Assembly (NCBI RefSeq): GCF_019175385.1
Contig: NC_083344.1
Location: 7,788,965-7,852,964 of the forward strand
Length of the DNA stretch: 64,000 nt
From: Lycium barbarum
Lineage: Eukaryota; Streptophyta; Magnoliopsida; Solanales; Solanaceae
Reading direction: 5' to 3'
Shown: piece by piece, positions 23,396-32,577 of the stretch
How the letters are laid out: each line of letters begins with the position of its first letter
Numbering within the stretch: position 1 is the stretch's first letter
Translations under genes and position numbers: made by a program
The notes under the pieces: generated by a model
The model's database searches: none
What the model was told of the DNA's origin: nothing
Seen by the model: only the letters and a program-made list of their open reading frames with translations

Positions 23396-23613
23396 CACTT
23401 GTTTATTTGTCATGCTTTGTATTCAGTGAAATATTATGTCCTTCTAAGTCCCTAGAAAGTCTTTCTCATTTTACCTGGATTTTCCAGCTTATAACAAATT
23501 GTATCACTTGTTTATTTGTCATGCTTCGTATTAAGTGAAATATTATGTCCTTCTAAGTCCCTAGAAAGTCTTTCTCATTTTACCTGGATTTTCCAGCTTA
23601 TAACAAATTGTAT
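23396..23613. repeat. 109-bp tandem duplication
   Basis: Two adjacent copies (23396-23504 and 23505-23613), each beginning CACTTGTTTATTTGTCATGC and ending AACAAATTGTAT. They differ at only about two positions (TTTGTATTCAG versus TTCGTATTAAG), so the duplication is recent. It is not coding. Confidence 0.93.
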
Positions 23614-24059
23614 CATGAATTAGAGGTATCTCTAACTGAATTCTATTTGATCCCTTTGAATTCCATATTCGAAGTTGTGATCGGATCTATTCATTAGAAA
23701 GAATCGACTTAATATATTTCTTATGTACCCATAAGTACTAAATTGGATTTGAATCAGATTTCGGGGCTCATCAAACTCTTAAAATAGTGGAAGCTAATGT
23801 GAAAAAGGCTGAAGGATGTGACAAAAGGCAAATCTAGCTCTCCGACGAGCTAGGACACAAGTGGAGGAAAAACATAAATCAAGCAAGGACATTGCATACT
23901 TTTATTGTCAAGACGGGTATTTTCTCTTCTCTCCTTTCAACCTCCCACAAAACCCCCTACTTGCCCCTCGTACCCTCTTTCAACAAATGTTGACGTACTC
24001 TTCAAAATTCTTCTTCCGATCTCTTGGATTATCTATCAAGTCCGCTATAGCTGAAAACT

Positions 24060-24167
24060 AAATGCGGAAAGTATAGAATAAGAGCATTCCTGTCATCTAT
24101 AGCTTCTTGCATCTTGGACACAGTTTTCCATGCAGAAACTCGTCTGTTCGTGCTTACACCACCACCC
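24060..24167 (-). pseudogene. Possible terminal exon of an unrecognised gene
   Basis: Preceded on the minus strand by a good acceptor (GGTTGCGTGGGTGCAG ending near 24167). Two frames are possible: one reads STNRRVSAWKTVSKMQEAI, the other ends ENCVQDARSYR then a stop. It is linked to the exon-like segment at 24965-25139 only by position and splice-site phase. I do not recognise the protein. Confidence 0.35.
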
Positions 24168-24964
24168 TGCACCCACGCAACCCCAAAAAGAAAATGGTAT
24201 TATTATCTTATCTTAATTTGACTGTTACAAAGTTTAATAATGTAAAAAGACTTTTGATCTCATAATATAAACTAAAGGTACGTACAACATACAAAAATTT
24301 CAATTTGATTCATGGTATTAAACATATCATGTCAAACAAAAAATTTACAAGCTATAGCAAGGTGACATTTTTCTTAAACAGAATAAAAGGGATGTAAGAC
24401 ACAAAAACTGAAACAGAGTACCTCATTTGCCAACAGCATAGTCATGAAAAACAATAGTATATTAGAGATATCTTAATATAGCATTAAATATGAGAAAATT
24501 GAGAAGTATCCATAACACTGAAGAGCTAACAGGAGCTATTTCCCCATTCCTAAAACACAGAAACACACTCCCCTTACATTTTTCTGTCACTGACGAATTT
24601 AATAGATGCAGCAGGGTGAAAAATTAAGGTAGTCCCTATTCCCCACCACAAAAATGAAGAACCTTCAGAAGGTGCAGAAAGGACACGTAATAAATTAACA
24701 GACAATATTATAATTTCCCAAAATATTCTCTGATAAACTGAGGTTGCTAATTTTCAACTAAAACTATCTTAGGGAGCGAATGGGAAGAGAACTAAAAAGA
24801 GAAAAGTACAATCCAAAAACAAGACTATGAATGTGTTACACTTACAATGTACATATTACACAAACAACAAATTCTTCTCCTTCCCACCAAGAGGTTAGCC
24901 CACAACAACAACAGTGCATGCAAAATTAGGATTCACATTATTCGTCGGTCAAATTACCATATTG

Positions 24965-25139
24965 CCATGGATTGAACTCCACTGAAGCATCAGCCGTTGC
25001 TCGATGCTTGGTGTACTTTCCATTGTACTGGTAGATTTACAAGTCACCCCATGGTGTCGGTGCAATTTCATCGGTTATATCAAACCTTCTTGATTTGAAC
25101 TGATGGCCTTTCGCCTCTCTGCTTCCCAATGCATAAGCT
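24965..25139 (-). pseudogene. Exon-like remnant of an unrecognised conserved-looking protein
   Basis: After the acceptor-like TTATGTAG, the minus strand reads [33 protein letters not shown], a TAA stop, then IYQYNGKYTKHRATADASVE and FNPWQYG. A donor-like GGTAAT follows near 24970. The composition (Trp, Tyr, charged residues, no low-complexity) looks like real protein and is unlike the surrounding AT-rich DNA. The in-frame stop argues for a pseudogene. A copia element lies 95 bp upstream in the gene direction, so further exons could lie beyond it or be lost. Function unknown. Confidence 0.5.
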
Positions 25140-25234
25140 ACATAAGATTAAGTTGCAATTAGTTGTCTTCTAAATTTCATTCATTAATAATTTAGTTTGC
25201 ATTTCCTACTTCAAATAACCTATTGTATTATAAA

Positions 25235-25574
25235 TGATAACTCCATTGATAGGAGCTTGAATTACTAAGACAGAATGAAGAGAAAGCTTAAGGAATAAGG
25301 AAACTTGAAGAAGAAGCTAATGTATAAAGAATGAATGAGAGGAAGAGAAGAGAGAATTCTGTTATAGAGAGATGATTTTTACAATTTACAATGATATAGA
25401 AATGATTCCATCTTGTAGAATATACTCTACTTACTTATATATATACACCTCACACTTAGTTGAACTACCTTGAGTTAGTTAACTCTAACTACCTAACTAT
25501 CTAGTGTAGTTAGTTATAACTACCTAACCATGATAGCTTACACAATATATGCATAACGTATGCTCATGTTAACA
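25235..25574 (-). repeat. Copia 3' LTR
   Basis: 340 bp. In element orientation it begins TGTTAACATGAGCATACG and ends ...TTATCA. Compared with the other LTR it has 10 extra bases near 25458 (CACACTTAGT region). Confidence 0.95.
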
Positions 25575-25585
25575 CTTCTCCTCAA
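25575..25585 (-). promoter_or_regulatory. Copia polypurine tract
   Basis: TTGAGGAGAAG on the minus strand, directly abutting the 3' LTR. This is the expected position and composition for the primer of plus-strand DNA synthesis. Confidence 0.85.
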
Positions 25586-25632
25586 GCTTATGGTTTAAGC
25601 AAGTTCATTACTCCAAGCTGTTTGAGCAAGTA

Positions 25633-26382
25633 CTAGTGTTGTGCCTTGCCTAGTCCCTTTGTTAGCAAGTCTGCTAGTTGATCATCAGTGTCCACATACT
25701 CAGTTTTAAGTAGCCCTTTATAGATTCTTTCTCTCACATGGAATATAGGATTGGCAGCAATTTGGATAGCAGCCTTGCTGTCACATATCATCTTTACTGG
25801 TACTTCAACTTCTACTCCAAGTTCTCTGAATAGTCCAATTAACCAAGTTACCTCAACTGCATATGTAGCAATGCTTCTAAACTCAGCCTCAGCTGAGCTT
25901 CTTGACACAATTTCCTGTTTCTTTGACTTCCATGACACCAAAGCTCCTCCAAACTTGACTAGATAGCCTGTAACTGATCTCCTAGTCTCCAAATATGCAC
26001 CCCAGTCTGATTCACAATAGTCTATCATCTTAGTAGCATCCTCAGCAGGCATAAACAAGCCTAATCCAGCTTCCTCTTTTACATATCTGACTACTCTGAG
26101 TGCTGCTTCCATATGTGAAGCTTTTGGACAATGCATATATTGACTTAGTACCTGAACTGAGAAAGCCAATTCTACTCTGGTCATGGTAAGATATAGTAGC
26201 CTTTCTACTAGCCTTTGGTACTTGCTAGGATCCTGAAGCAACTCATCATTCACAGCTTGACTCTTCTTATTGTTTTTACTTGGAGAGCCCTGACTACCAT
26301 CCTCAAGCTCTTGTTTATCTGTTGTTTGATCATTCTTAGTATTGTTGCTTGAGGTGCATTGATCATATTGGAATGAGGTCAA
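25633..26382 (-). pseudogene. Copia RNase H domain
   Basis: An open frame of 249 codons. It carries YQRLVERLLYLTMTRVELAF, YCESDWGAYLETRRSVTGYL (first catalytic Asp), VSWKSKKQEIVSRSSAEAEF (catalytic Glu), ICDSKAAIQIAANP (Asp) and the terminal DQLADLLTKGL. The domain degrades the RNA strand of the RNA-DNA hybrid in the virus-like particle. The stretch between NPIFH and VRERIYKGLLKTEYV is about 12 residues shorter than usual, so the region with the last conserved His appears deleted. Confidence 0.92.
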
Positions 26383-26450
26383 TTTCTGATTAAGTTTAAG
26401 AGGGGTACCAGCGGTTTTGGCTCCTCCTAAACTAGATTCTGCTATTAGCT

Positions 26451-27293
26451 CTAGGAATACTTTCTTTGAGATAGTATGATCCTTTTACTTGATCCTGCAC
26501 ATTCAATGCCAAGAAAGAACTTGAGCTCACCCAAGTCTTTCATCTTGCATCTCTTCTGCAAATCTCTTCTAGTGTCACACAATAGTTGTTGACTATTACC
26601 AGTTATCAAGAGAAAGACTAGAATGATCACAATATCACTACCAAACTTCCTTGTAAACAAAGAGTAATCATAGTGACTCTGTTGGAACCCCATATGCAAC
26701 AAAGACTCAGTTTACTTCAAGTTCCACTGTCTAGGGGCCTGCTTAAGCCCATACAATGATTTATGTAGTTTGCAGATCTTATGAGACTCCTCCTGTGTGG
26801 CAAACCCTTCAAGAATCTTCATGTAAAGTTCTTCTAGGAGATCACCATTCAAGAAAGCATTATGAACATACATTTGGTAGATGAACAGTGTTTGGCAGCA
26901 GCCGAAGCAACAACTGATCTGACTATAACCATTTTGGAAATAGGACTGAATGTTTCTCCATAATCCAGACCCTCTTGTTGGCTGTATCCTTTGGCAACAA
27001 GTCTGGATTTGAACCTCTCCACTTCACCAGTAGCTACAGCCAATAGGCTTTTTTCCAGAAGGTAAGTCAACCAAACTCCAAGTCTTGTTGTCCTATAAGG
27101 CATCAATCTCTAACTGCATTGCTTGCACCCATTGAGGATCAGCAGAGTTTTCCTTAAAAGAGGAAGGTTCAATATGAGCTGAATAGGCAGTCAAGACAGG
27201 TTTATAGGAGGGTGAGAGATGATTACATGATACATGATTAGATAGGGAGTATAGACATGAGTTTCTTGTGGATGCGGTTATATAGTTTTGCAT
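26451..27293 (-). pseudogene. Copia reverse transcriptase, active-site box missing
   Basis: Several frames make up the domain: WVQAMQLEIDAL (27093-27293), [20 protein letters not shown] with [14 protein letters not shown] (26849-27106), and DIVIILVFLLITGNS with KDLGELKFFLGIE (26451-26702). In the third, the residues between ILV and LLITGN that normally carry the catalytic Asp-Asp pair are absent: a short in-frame deletion of about 9 bp. Frameshifts also split the domain. The element cannot copy itself. Confidence 0.92.
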
Positions 27294-27511
27294 CCATAGT
27301 GGTGGTTTGACAGTTCTAGAAGTTTTTTTGGTGGCTAAAGGTACAGGTGGGGAGATAGGAATATGTGTTGGCTCATCATGTGGAGATGATAGGGGAACAG
27401 GTGTGAAAGTGTGAGGAGAACTTGGTTAAAGGGATTCTATAGTAGTAGGAGGGGGCTCACTATGGTGTGATATAGGATTAACAGACTCAGATAGAGCGGG
27501 AGATATGAGGT

Positions 27512-28405
27512 TTAAGACTGGAAAGACTGAGGTGGATGAGGTTTGCATGTGTTTGAAAGGAAATAATTCTTCATGGAATACCACATGTCTATTAACAAAC
27601 AAGGATTTATTGTGCAGGTTATATAGGATGTATCCCTTTTGAGTGGATGAGTAGCTAAGTAGAGCTGCTGGTTTAGCTTTGGAAGAGAACTTGTCAGGAA
27701 TTTTGGGACAAAAGGCATAACATAACATCCAAAAACTCTGAGGTGACTAAGTGATGGAGGATGTAAGTACAACAACTCAAAAGGTGATTTGAACTTCAGT
27801 AGTTTAGAAGGAAGTCTATTAATAATATAGACAGCAGTTGAGACACACTCTCCCCAAAACCTCAAAGGAATAGAGGCCTGAAATCTGATAGCTCTAGCCA
27901 TGTCAAGAATGGTTCTGTGTTTCCTCTCAGCAATACCATTTTGCTGAGGTGTGTACACACATGATGACTGATGAATTATCCCATAGTCATTAAGCATAGT
28001 TTGACACTCAGAACTGAAGAATTTTCCTCCATTATCAGTTCTGAGAGTTTTCACAGAAGTGGAAAACACATTTTTAACTTGAGTTAAGAATTGTCTTAGA
28101 ACTACAATAGTGTCAGTTTTGGAGGTTATCAGAAAGATCCAAGTATATCTAGAGAAATCATCCACAATGGTTACAAAGTACCTTTTATTATTATGGGTAG
28201 GAACTCTATAAGGTCCCCAAATGTCACAATGCACCAGTTCAAACACAGATTGTGAGACATGAGTACTTATAGGAAAAGACAACTTTGGCTGTTTAGCTAA
28301 AGGACAAATAGAACAATGAGAGTGATCTGCAGATAGTGAATTTCTAAAGAACTCATAATTCTTTATTATATCAGCAGGAGCATGTCCTAATCTCTTATGC
28401 CACAA
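27512..28405 (-). pseudogene. Copia integrase (GAG-pre-integrase plus core)
   Basis: A 297-codon open frame starts at MWHKRLGHAPADIIKN, the pre-integrase zinc-binding region (partner HCSICPLAKQPK). The rve core follows, with the catalytic triad visible in CDIWGPYRVP (Asp), LRTDNGGKFFS (Asp) and QQNGIAERKHRT (Glu). Normal role: insertion of the cDNA into host DNA with a 5-bp staggered cut, which matches the ataaa duplication. The core looks intact. A frameshift near 27720 moves the linker (FSSKAKPAALLSYSSTQKGY) to another frame (27426-27728). Confidence 0.95.
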
Positions 28406-28562
28406 AGAACTAGACTCAGATAGACCAGTAGTATTAGCAACTTCCCTTATTGGTTGAACTGGAGGCTGATGAGATCCTCCTTCCCTTAGTATGTAAAGGC
28501 CACACTCTTCTTTACCAATCCCCTTGACCTGTCCAGTGTAAAGATCCTGAAAAATGCAGAAA

Positions 28563-28985
28563 TTAGGAAAGAAAAGATGCTGAGCACTTTAGTTCTTTTG
28601 TGAGCTGAGATACAGATAGGAGACTATATTTGAACTCTGGCATAAATAGAACATTGATGATGAGATGATCTTCCAATATCTTTGACTCTCCAACATGAGA
28701 CACTGGCACTACACTATCATAAGGTAGATGCACTTTATTCCTATTAGCCTTTGGAACAGGTTTATAAATATCTAGCATTTCAACTTTTGATGTCATGTGA
28801 TTAGAGGCTCCAGTATCAACAATCCACTCTTTTTTCACATATTTGGACACCAAAGCAGTTAAAATACTACCTGCTGCTGCTGCTGCTTTAGCAGATGTTT
28901 TTGGTGATGCAATGTCACTTCCCTTTGATAGCAACTGTAAAATCTGCTTGTATTGGTCCTGAGTGAAGAATGATGCAGGTGGAGC
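28563..28985 (-). pseudogene. Copia protease region
   Basis: In the same frame as gag, separated by a single TAG at about 28986. It reads FTQDQYKQILQLLSKG, then KEWIVDTGASNHMTS, the aspartic-protease active site DTGA of copia elements, then HVGESKILEDHLIINVLFMP and YSLLSVSQL. The protease cleaves the gag-pol polyprotein. The frame is lost at 28563, before the integrase. Confidence 0.9.
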
Positions 28986-30092
28986 CTATGCTGGATTTGC
29001 AGCCATGTGTGCTATAGGTTGACTCAGTGCAACTTGATTTGCATGTGGTCCATTTTTCCTCTTTGTTTTCCAACCTGGTGGATATCCAACTATTTTGAAA
29101 CACTGCTCCCTAGTGTGTCCTTTATAACCACACACTTCACATATTATGAACTGTTTTTGTGACTTGTTCAAATGGTTCCTATAGTGACCACTGCTTAGTG
29201 CACCACCACCTCCTCCTGGACCAGTACCACCTACATGACCACCTCCAATCCCACTCCCTTTGTGACTGAAGAATGTTGTTCCTTCAATACTACCAGACCT
29301 CAAACTTACATGAGCAGCACTAGCTAGATTCCTTTGACTTTCCTGATCAACTATCAGTGAATATGCTTTGTTTAAACTGGGAGGGGGAGACATCATGAGA
29401 ATCTGGCCTCTAGCTTGTGTATAAGACTCACTAAGTCCCATGAGAAACTGTAGGAGTCTCTGGTACTCAAAATGTTCAATGAATTTCTTTGATTCAGGGC
29501 AAGGACATCCAGGACAAGGCATTATTGCATCAAATTCATTCCAAAAGTCACTTAGTTTTGAAAAGTAATCTAAGACTGACATAGTTCCTTGTGTGCAAGT
29601 GTGAATTTCCTTATGCAGATAAAACACTTGAGATCCATTGACCTTATCAAATCTTTCCTTCAACTCACACCAGAACTTGTGAGCATCAAATGCATACACA
29701 ACACTGCTAAGCAAACCAGGTCTAACTGCACTCATGATCCATGAGAGTACTACAACATTACACTTATCCCACAGATCATGCAGTTCTTCAGAAAAGCTAC
29801 TTTTTGGATATCTACCATCAACAAAACCTAATTTTCCTTTTCCTACCAATCCAGTTCTCATGTATCTACTCCATAATGCATAGTTTTCTGAACCAATTAA
29901 CTGCATAGCAATTAGAGAACTACCTGGTGTATCTGTTGACTGCAAGTACAAAGGATGAGTGTGATTTATTACTGATCCTGATGCAGCTGTTGCTCCAGTG
30001 CTTGTAGTTCCATTTGATTCGTTTGTATTGTTGTTCATATTATTGTTTCCAGTTCCTAGAGTTCGTGATCCTTCAACAGTTACATTCGTCAT
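28986..30092 (-). pseudogene. Copia gag with CCHC zinc knuckle
   Basis: A 368-codon open frame from ATG at 30092. The start was chosen because it is the first long ATG after the PBS, about 145 nt downstream. Residues around 50-250 form the UBN2/retrotran_gag region: GSENYALWSRYMRTGLVGKG, KFWCELKERFDKVNGSQVFY, FLMGLSESYTQARGQILMMS. Near the end CEVCGYKGHTREQC is a CX2CX4HX4C knuckle that binds the RNA genome. The protein would form the cytoplasmic virus-like particle. A TAG ends it just before the protease in the same frame. Confidence 0.93.
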
Positions 30093-30237
30093 GATCTTCT
30101 CCTTCGAATGAACTTGAAATCACCAATTCTAAATGTTTTATGCTTACTTTTGACTCGACTTGATTTGCTTCGAATCTAAGCAATTTTGGAAACTATGAAT
30201 ACTGATTTTAACTCGATCTAATCTACAATCGCGATAG

Positions 30238-30249
30238 GCTCTGATACCA
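30238..30249 (-). promoter_or_regulatory. Copia primer binding site (initiator tRNA-Met)
   Basis: TGGTATCAGAGC on the minus strand, complementary to the 3' end of plant initiator tRNA-Met, directly abutting the 5' LTR. Confidence 0.95.
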
Positions 30250-30579
30250 TGATAATTCCATTGATTGGAGCTTGAATTACTAAGACAGAATGAAGAGAAA
30301 GCTTAAGGAATAAGGAAACTTGAAGAAGAAGCTAATGTATGAAGAATGAATGAGAGGAAGAGAGGAGAGAATTCTGTTATACAGAGATGATTTTTACAAT
30401 TTGCAATGATATAGAAATGATTCCATCTTGTAGAATATACTCTACTTACTTGTATATATACACCTCGAACTACCTTGAGTTAATTAAATCTAACTACCTA
30501 ACTATCTAGTGTAGTTAGTTATAACTACCTAATCATGATAGCTTGCACAATATATGCATAACGTATGCTCATGTTAACA
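30250..30579 (-). repeat. Copia 5' LTR
   Basis: 330 bp, ending at 30579 next to the ataaa duplication. It should hold the element promoter. Confidence 0.95.
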
Positions 30580-30584
30580 ATAAA

Positions 30585-31680
30585 TGCAGTAGACAGAAAA
30601 AGTCTCCATTAAAAGAAAGTATCAAAAAGTGAGGAGAAATTATCCAAAGGTCTCTTGGAGGAGATTGATATGCGATAAGTATAAATTACCTAAGTTGATA
30701 TTTATGTTGAACCTAACAGCCCAAAAACTCAGCATTAAAGTGATTGGCTCAATGGGGTATAGTGGAAAACCAAGTATATCCTATGTGCAATGAATAAAAT
30801 GAGATTGTTACACATCTTTTTTTTAACTGTCATCTATCTGCTGAAATTGGGGAAAGACGTTTGGTAAACTGAATTAGATTGAGCAAGAGTGCAACTGTTC
30901 AGGTATAAAAAATTACTTTGGCTTGTTGCATTTATTACATTTGACAAGAAAGGAATCAGAAAATGTTCTAAGATAAGTAAAAGAATGCTGAGATGATAAC
31001 AGGCAGGTGATACAAGATGTTTTCAGTAGAAGCACTATGAAATCCATATTAGCTAGGAGATTAGAATGTCAAATATCCTTAGAACAGAGCTAGAAATTAG
31101 AATGCATAATTGTGATGTAATTGATTGAGTAGATGACTTTGTTATGGGGTCATTGAAGTTGGGGCCTTCTGCCTAGTAACGCAGTGGATTACCAGGCCAA
31201 CAGGCTACTGAAGAGGTGCAGCAACAGCCAAGGGAGGCTGATACCAATGTTGACCTAAGGCTGTTACACAAAGCACTGAACCTATTAAGGGTGTAGTGCA
31301 TGAAGTGCCAAAGGGAGGTGGTCATCAAAGTGGTAAACAGGCTCAGAAAGAACTGAAAGCCAGTACTTCGAAAAAGATAATCACCTCACTCAACTAGAAA
31401 CAGAGTTTTTTCCCACCGCGAATCAGTGGATAATTTGTGTTATAAAACATGATTTTCTCACCAAACCAGTTCACTAAAATATGCATGGTGGGACCATGTT
31501 CCCATTGAAACATTGGGAAACTTCCTAATTTTTTTAATTTTTTTTTTGGGTTAAAACACTACTATTTTGTATTTTCTCACCAATTCAATCAAAATATCCA
31601 TGAGAACTGTTATTAAACACTTTTCAGTGAGAAAATAGTGATTTTTTAATAGTGTCTTTACAAATAGGAGAGGATCATAG
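30585..31680. other. Intergenic, short protein-like scraps
   Basis: Mostly non-coding. Around 31170-31290 the plus strand reads SGLPGQQATEEVQQQPREAD and LLHKALNLLRV before a stop, which could be a worn ORF1-type fragment. I cannot assign it. Confidence 0.4.
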
Positions 31681-31688
31681 GCACAGCG

Positions 31689-31886
31689 CAGAGGCGTATG
31701 TAGCCTATAAGGTTGGGGTTCAACTGAACCCCAAACTTTGGACGCGGAGCCTAAATTTATGTGTAAAAAATTATTAAAATTGCAATAAATAGTAGATATG
31801 AACCCCTAATTTTAAAAATATAATGGGTTCAATGCTAAAATTCTATAGATTGAACCCATAAAATTTAAATCCTGGATCCGCCTCTG
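31689..31886. mobile_element. hAT MITE (198 bp) related to the large hAT element
   Basis: Perfect 8-bp terminal inverted repeats (CAGAGGCG / CGCCTCTG), flanked by perfect 8-bp duplications gcacagcg (31681-31688 and 31887-31894). The ends obey the hAT rule YARNG. Left subterminal (CAGAGGCGTATGTAG versus CAGGGGCGGATCTACG) and right subterminal sequences resemble those of the 11148-22076 element. It is most likely a deletion derivative that was moved by that kind of transposase. Confidence 0.93.
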
Positions 31887-31894
31887 GCACAGCG

Positions 31895-32570
31895 GCATGT
31901 CATATGCAGCTCTGACGCAGTTTGGAATTCCTCAGGCAGTAAGGCTACCATAATTATACAGCAGACATCGAGCTCTGATTTTCCAATCAGGAACCAGAGG
32001 CAAAATTAGCGAAATTCAACATGGATGTCGACAGCATTTGTGAAGATCTACATGACATCTCAAATTAAGGTTGAGAATGCAATGATCTTGAAGCAGGATG
32101 GCTCAAACTTGCTCCAAGATTCTGATTTGTAAAACCGCATTCACACAGTTTAATGGAAACCGGTGGAATATTAAGATGTACTACTATTCTTCCACTTCCT
32201 CCAGTATTCACCCAAATTATATGTTATCCATTTAGTAACTTAGTTTCGTACAGATTTTCATTTTCCTATCCACACAATATCCATTTGGAAAACCTTAGTG
32301 GGTATATAATTATTACCTGCGGATTAAGCATGCATGTTATAATTAAGCTACAATTTCTGAGGATGAGTTACCTAAAGGAAGCTACAATCTAAATTATTCA
32401 TTTTCCCATTAATAATTGTTGGTACGTATAACACATTGGCATTCCTCCACAACAGGAAAACATATTACTATAGAAGATTAATTGTTTAATACATTGCTTC
32501 AGTACGCAGATTAATTAAACTGCTTCATACAAGCTACATGAGTAATCTAATTCCCAAATTAAGGAGCACA
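31895..32570. other. Intergenic downstream of the VPE gene
   Basis: No gene recognised. A short plus-strand scrap near 31990-32070 (EPEAKLAKFNMDVDSICEDL) is protein-like but isolated. The VPE 3' UTR and poly(A) site should fall in the upper part of this stretch. Confidence 0.45.
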
Positions 32571-32577
32571 TGCTTGT

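Larger units (their letters stand above)
25235..30579 (-). mobile_element. Ty1/copia LTR retrotransposon, complete borders, defective coding
   Basis: A 5345-bp element flanked by the 5-bp duplication ataaa (25230-25234 and 30580-30584). Order on the minus strand: LTR, PBS, gag, protease, integrase, RT, RNase H, PPT, LTR. Integrase ahead of RT defines the copia superfamily. The two LTRs differ by about 11 substitutions plus a 10-bp indel by hand count (about 3%), so it is the youngest full-length element here. Stops and frameshifts separate the domains, and the RT active-site box is gone. Confidence 0.97.

Noticed and set aside
23640..23780. Possible plastid-derived insert
   Set aside because: The composition looks plastid-like, but I could not match it to any plastid gene; not supported.
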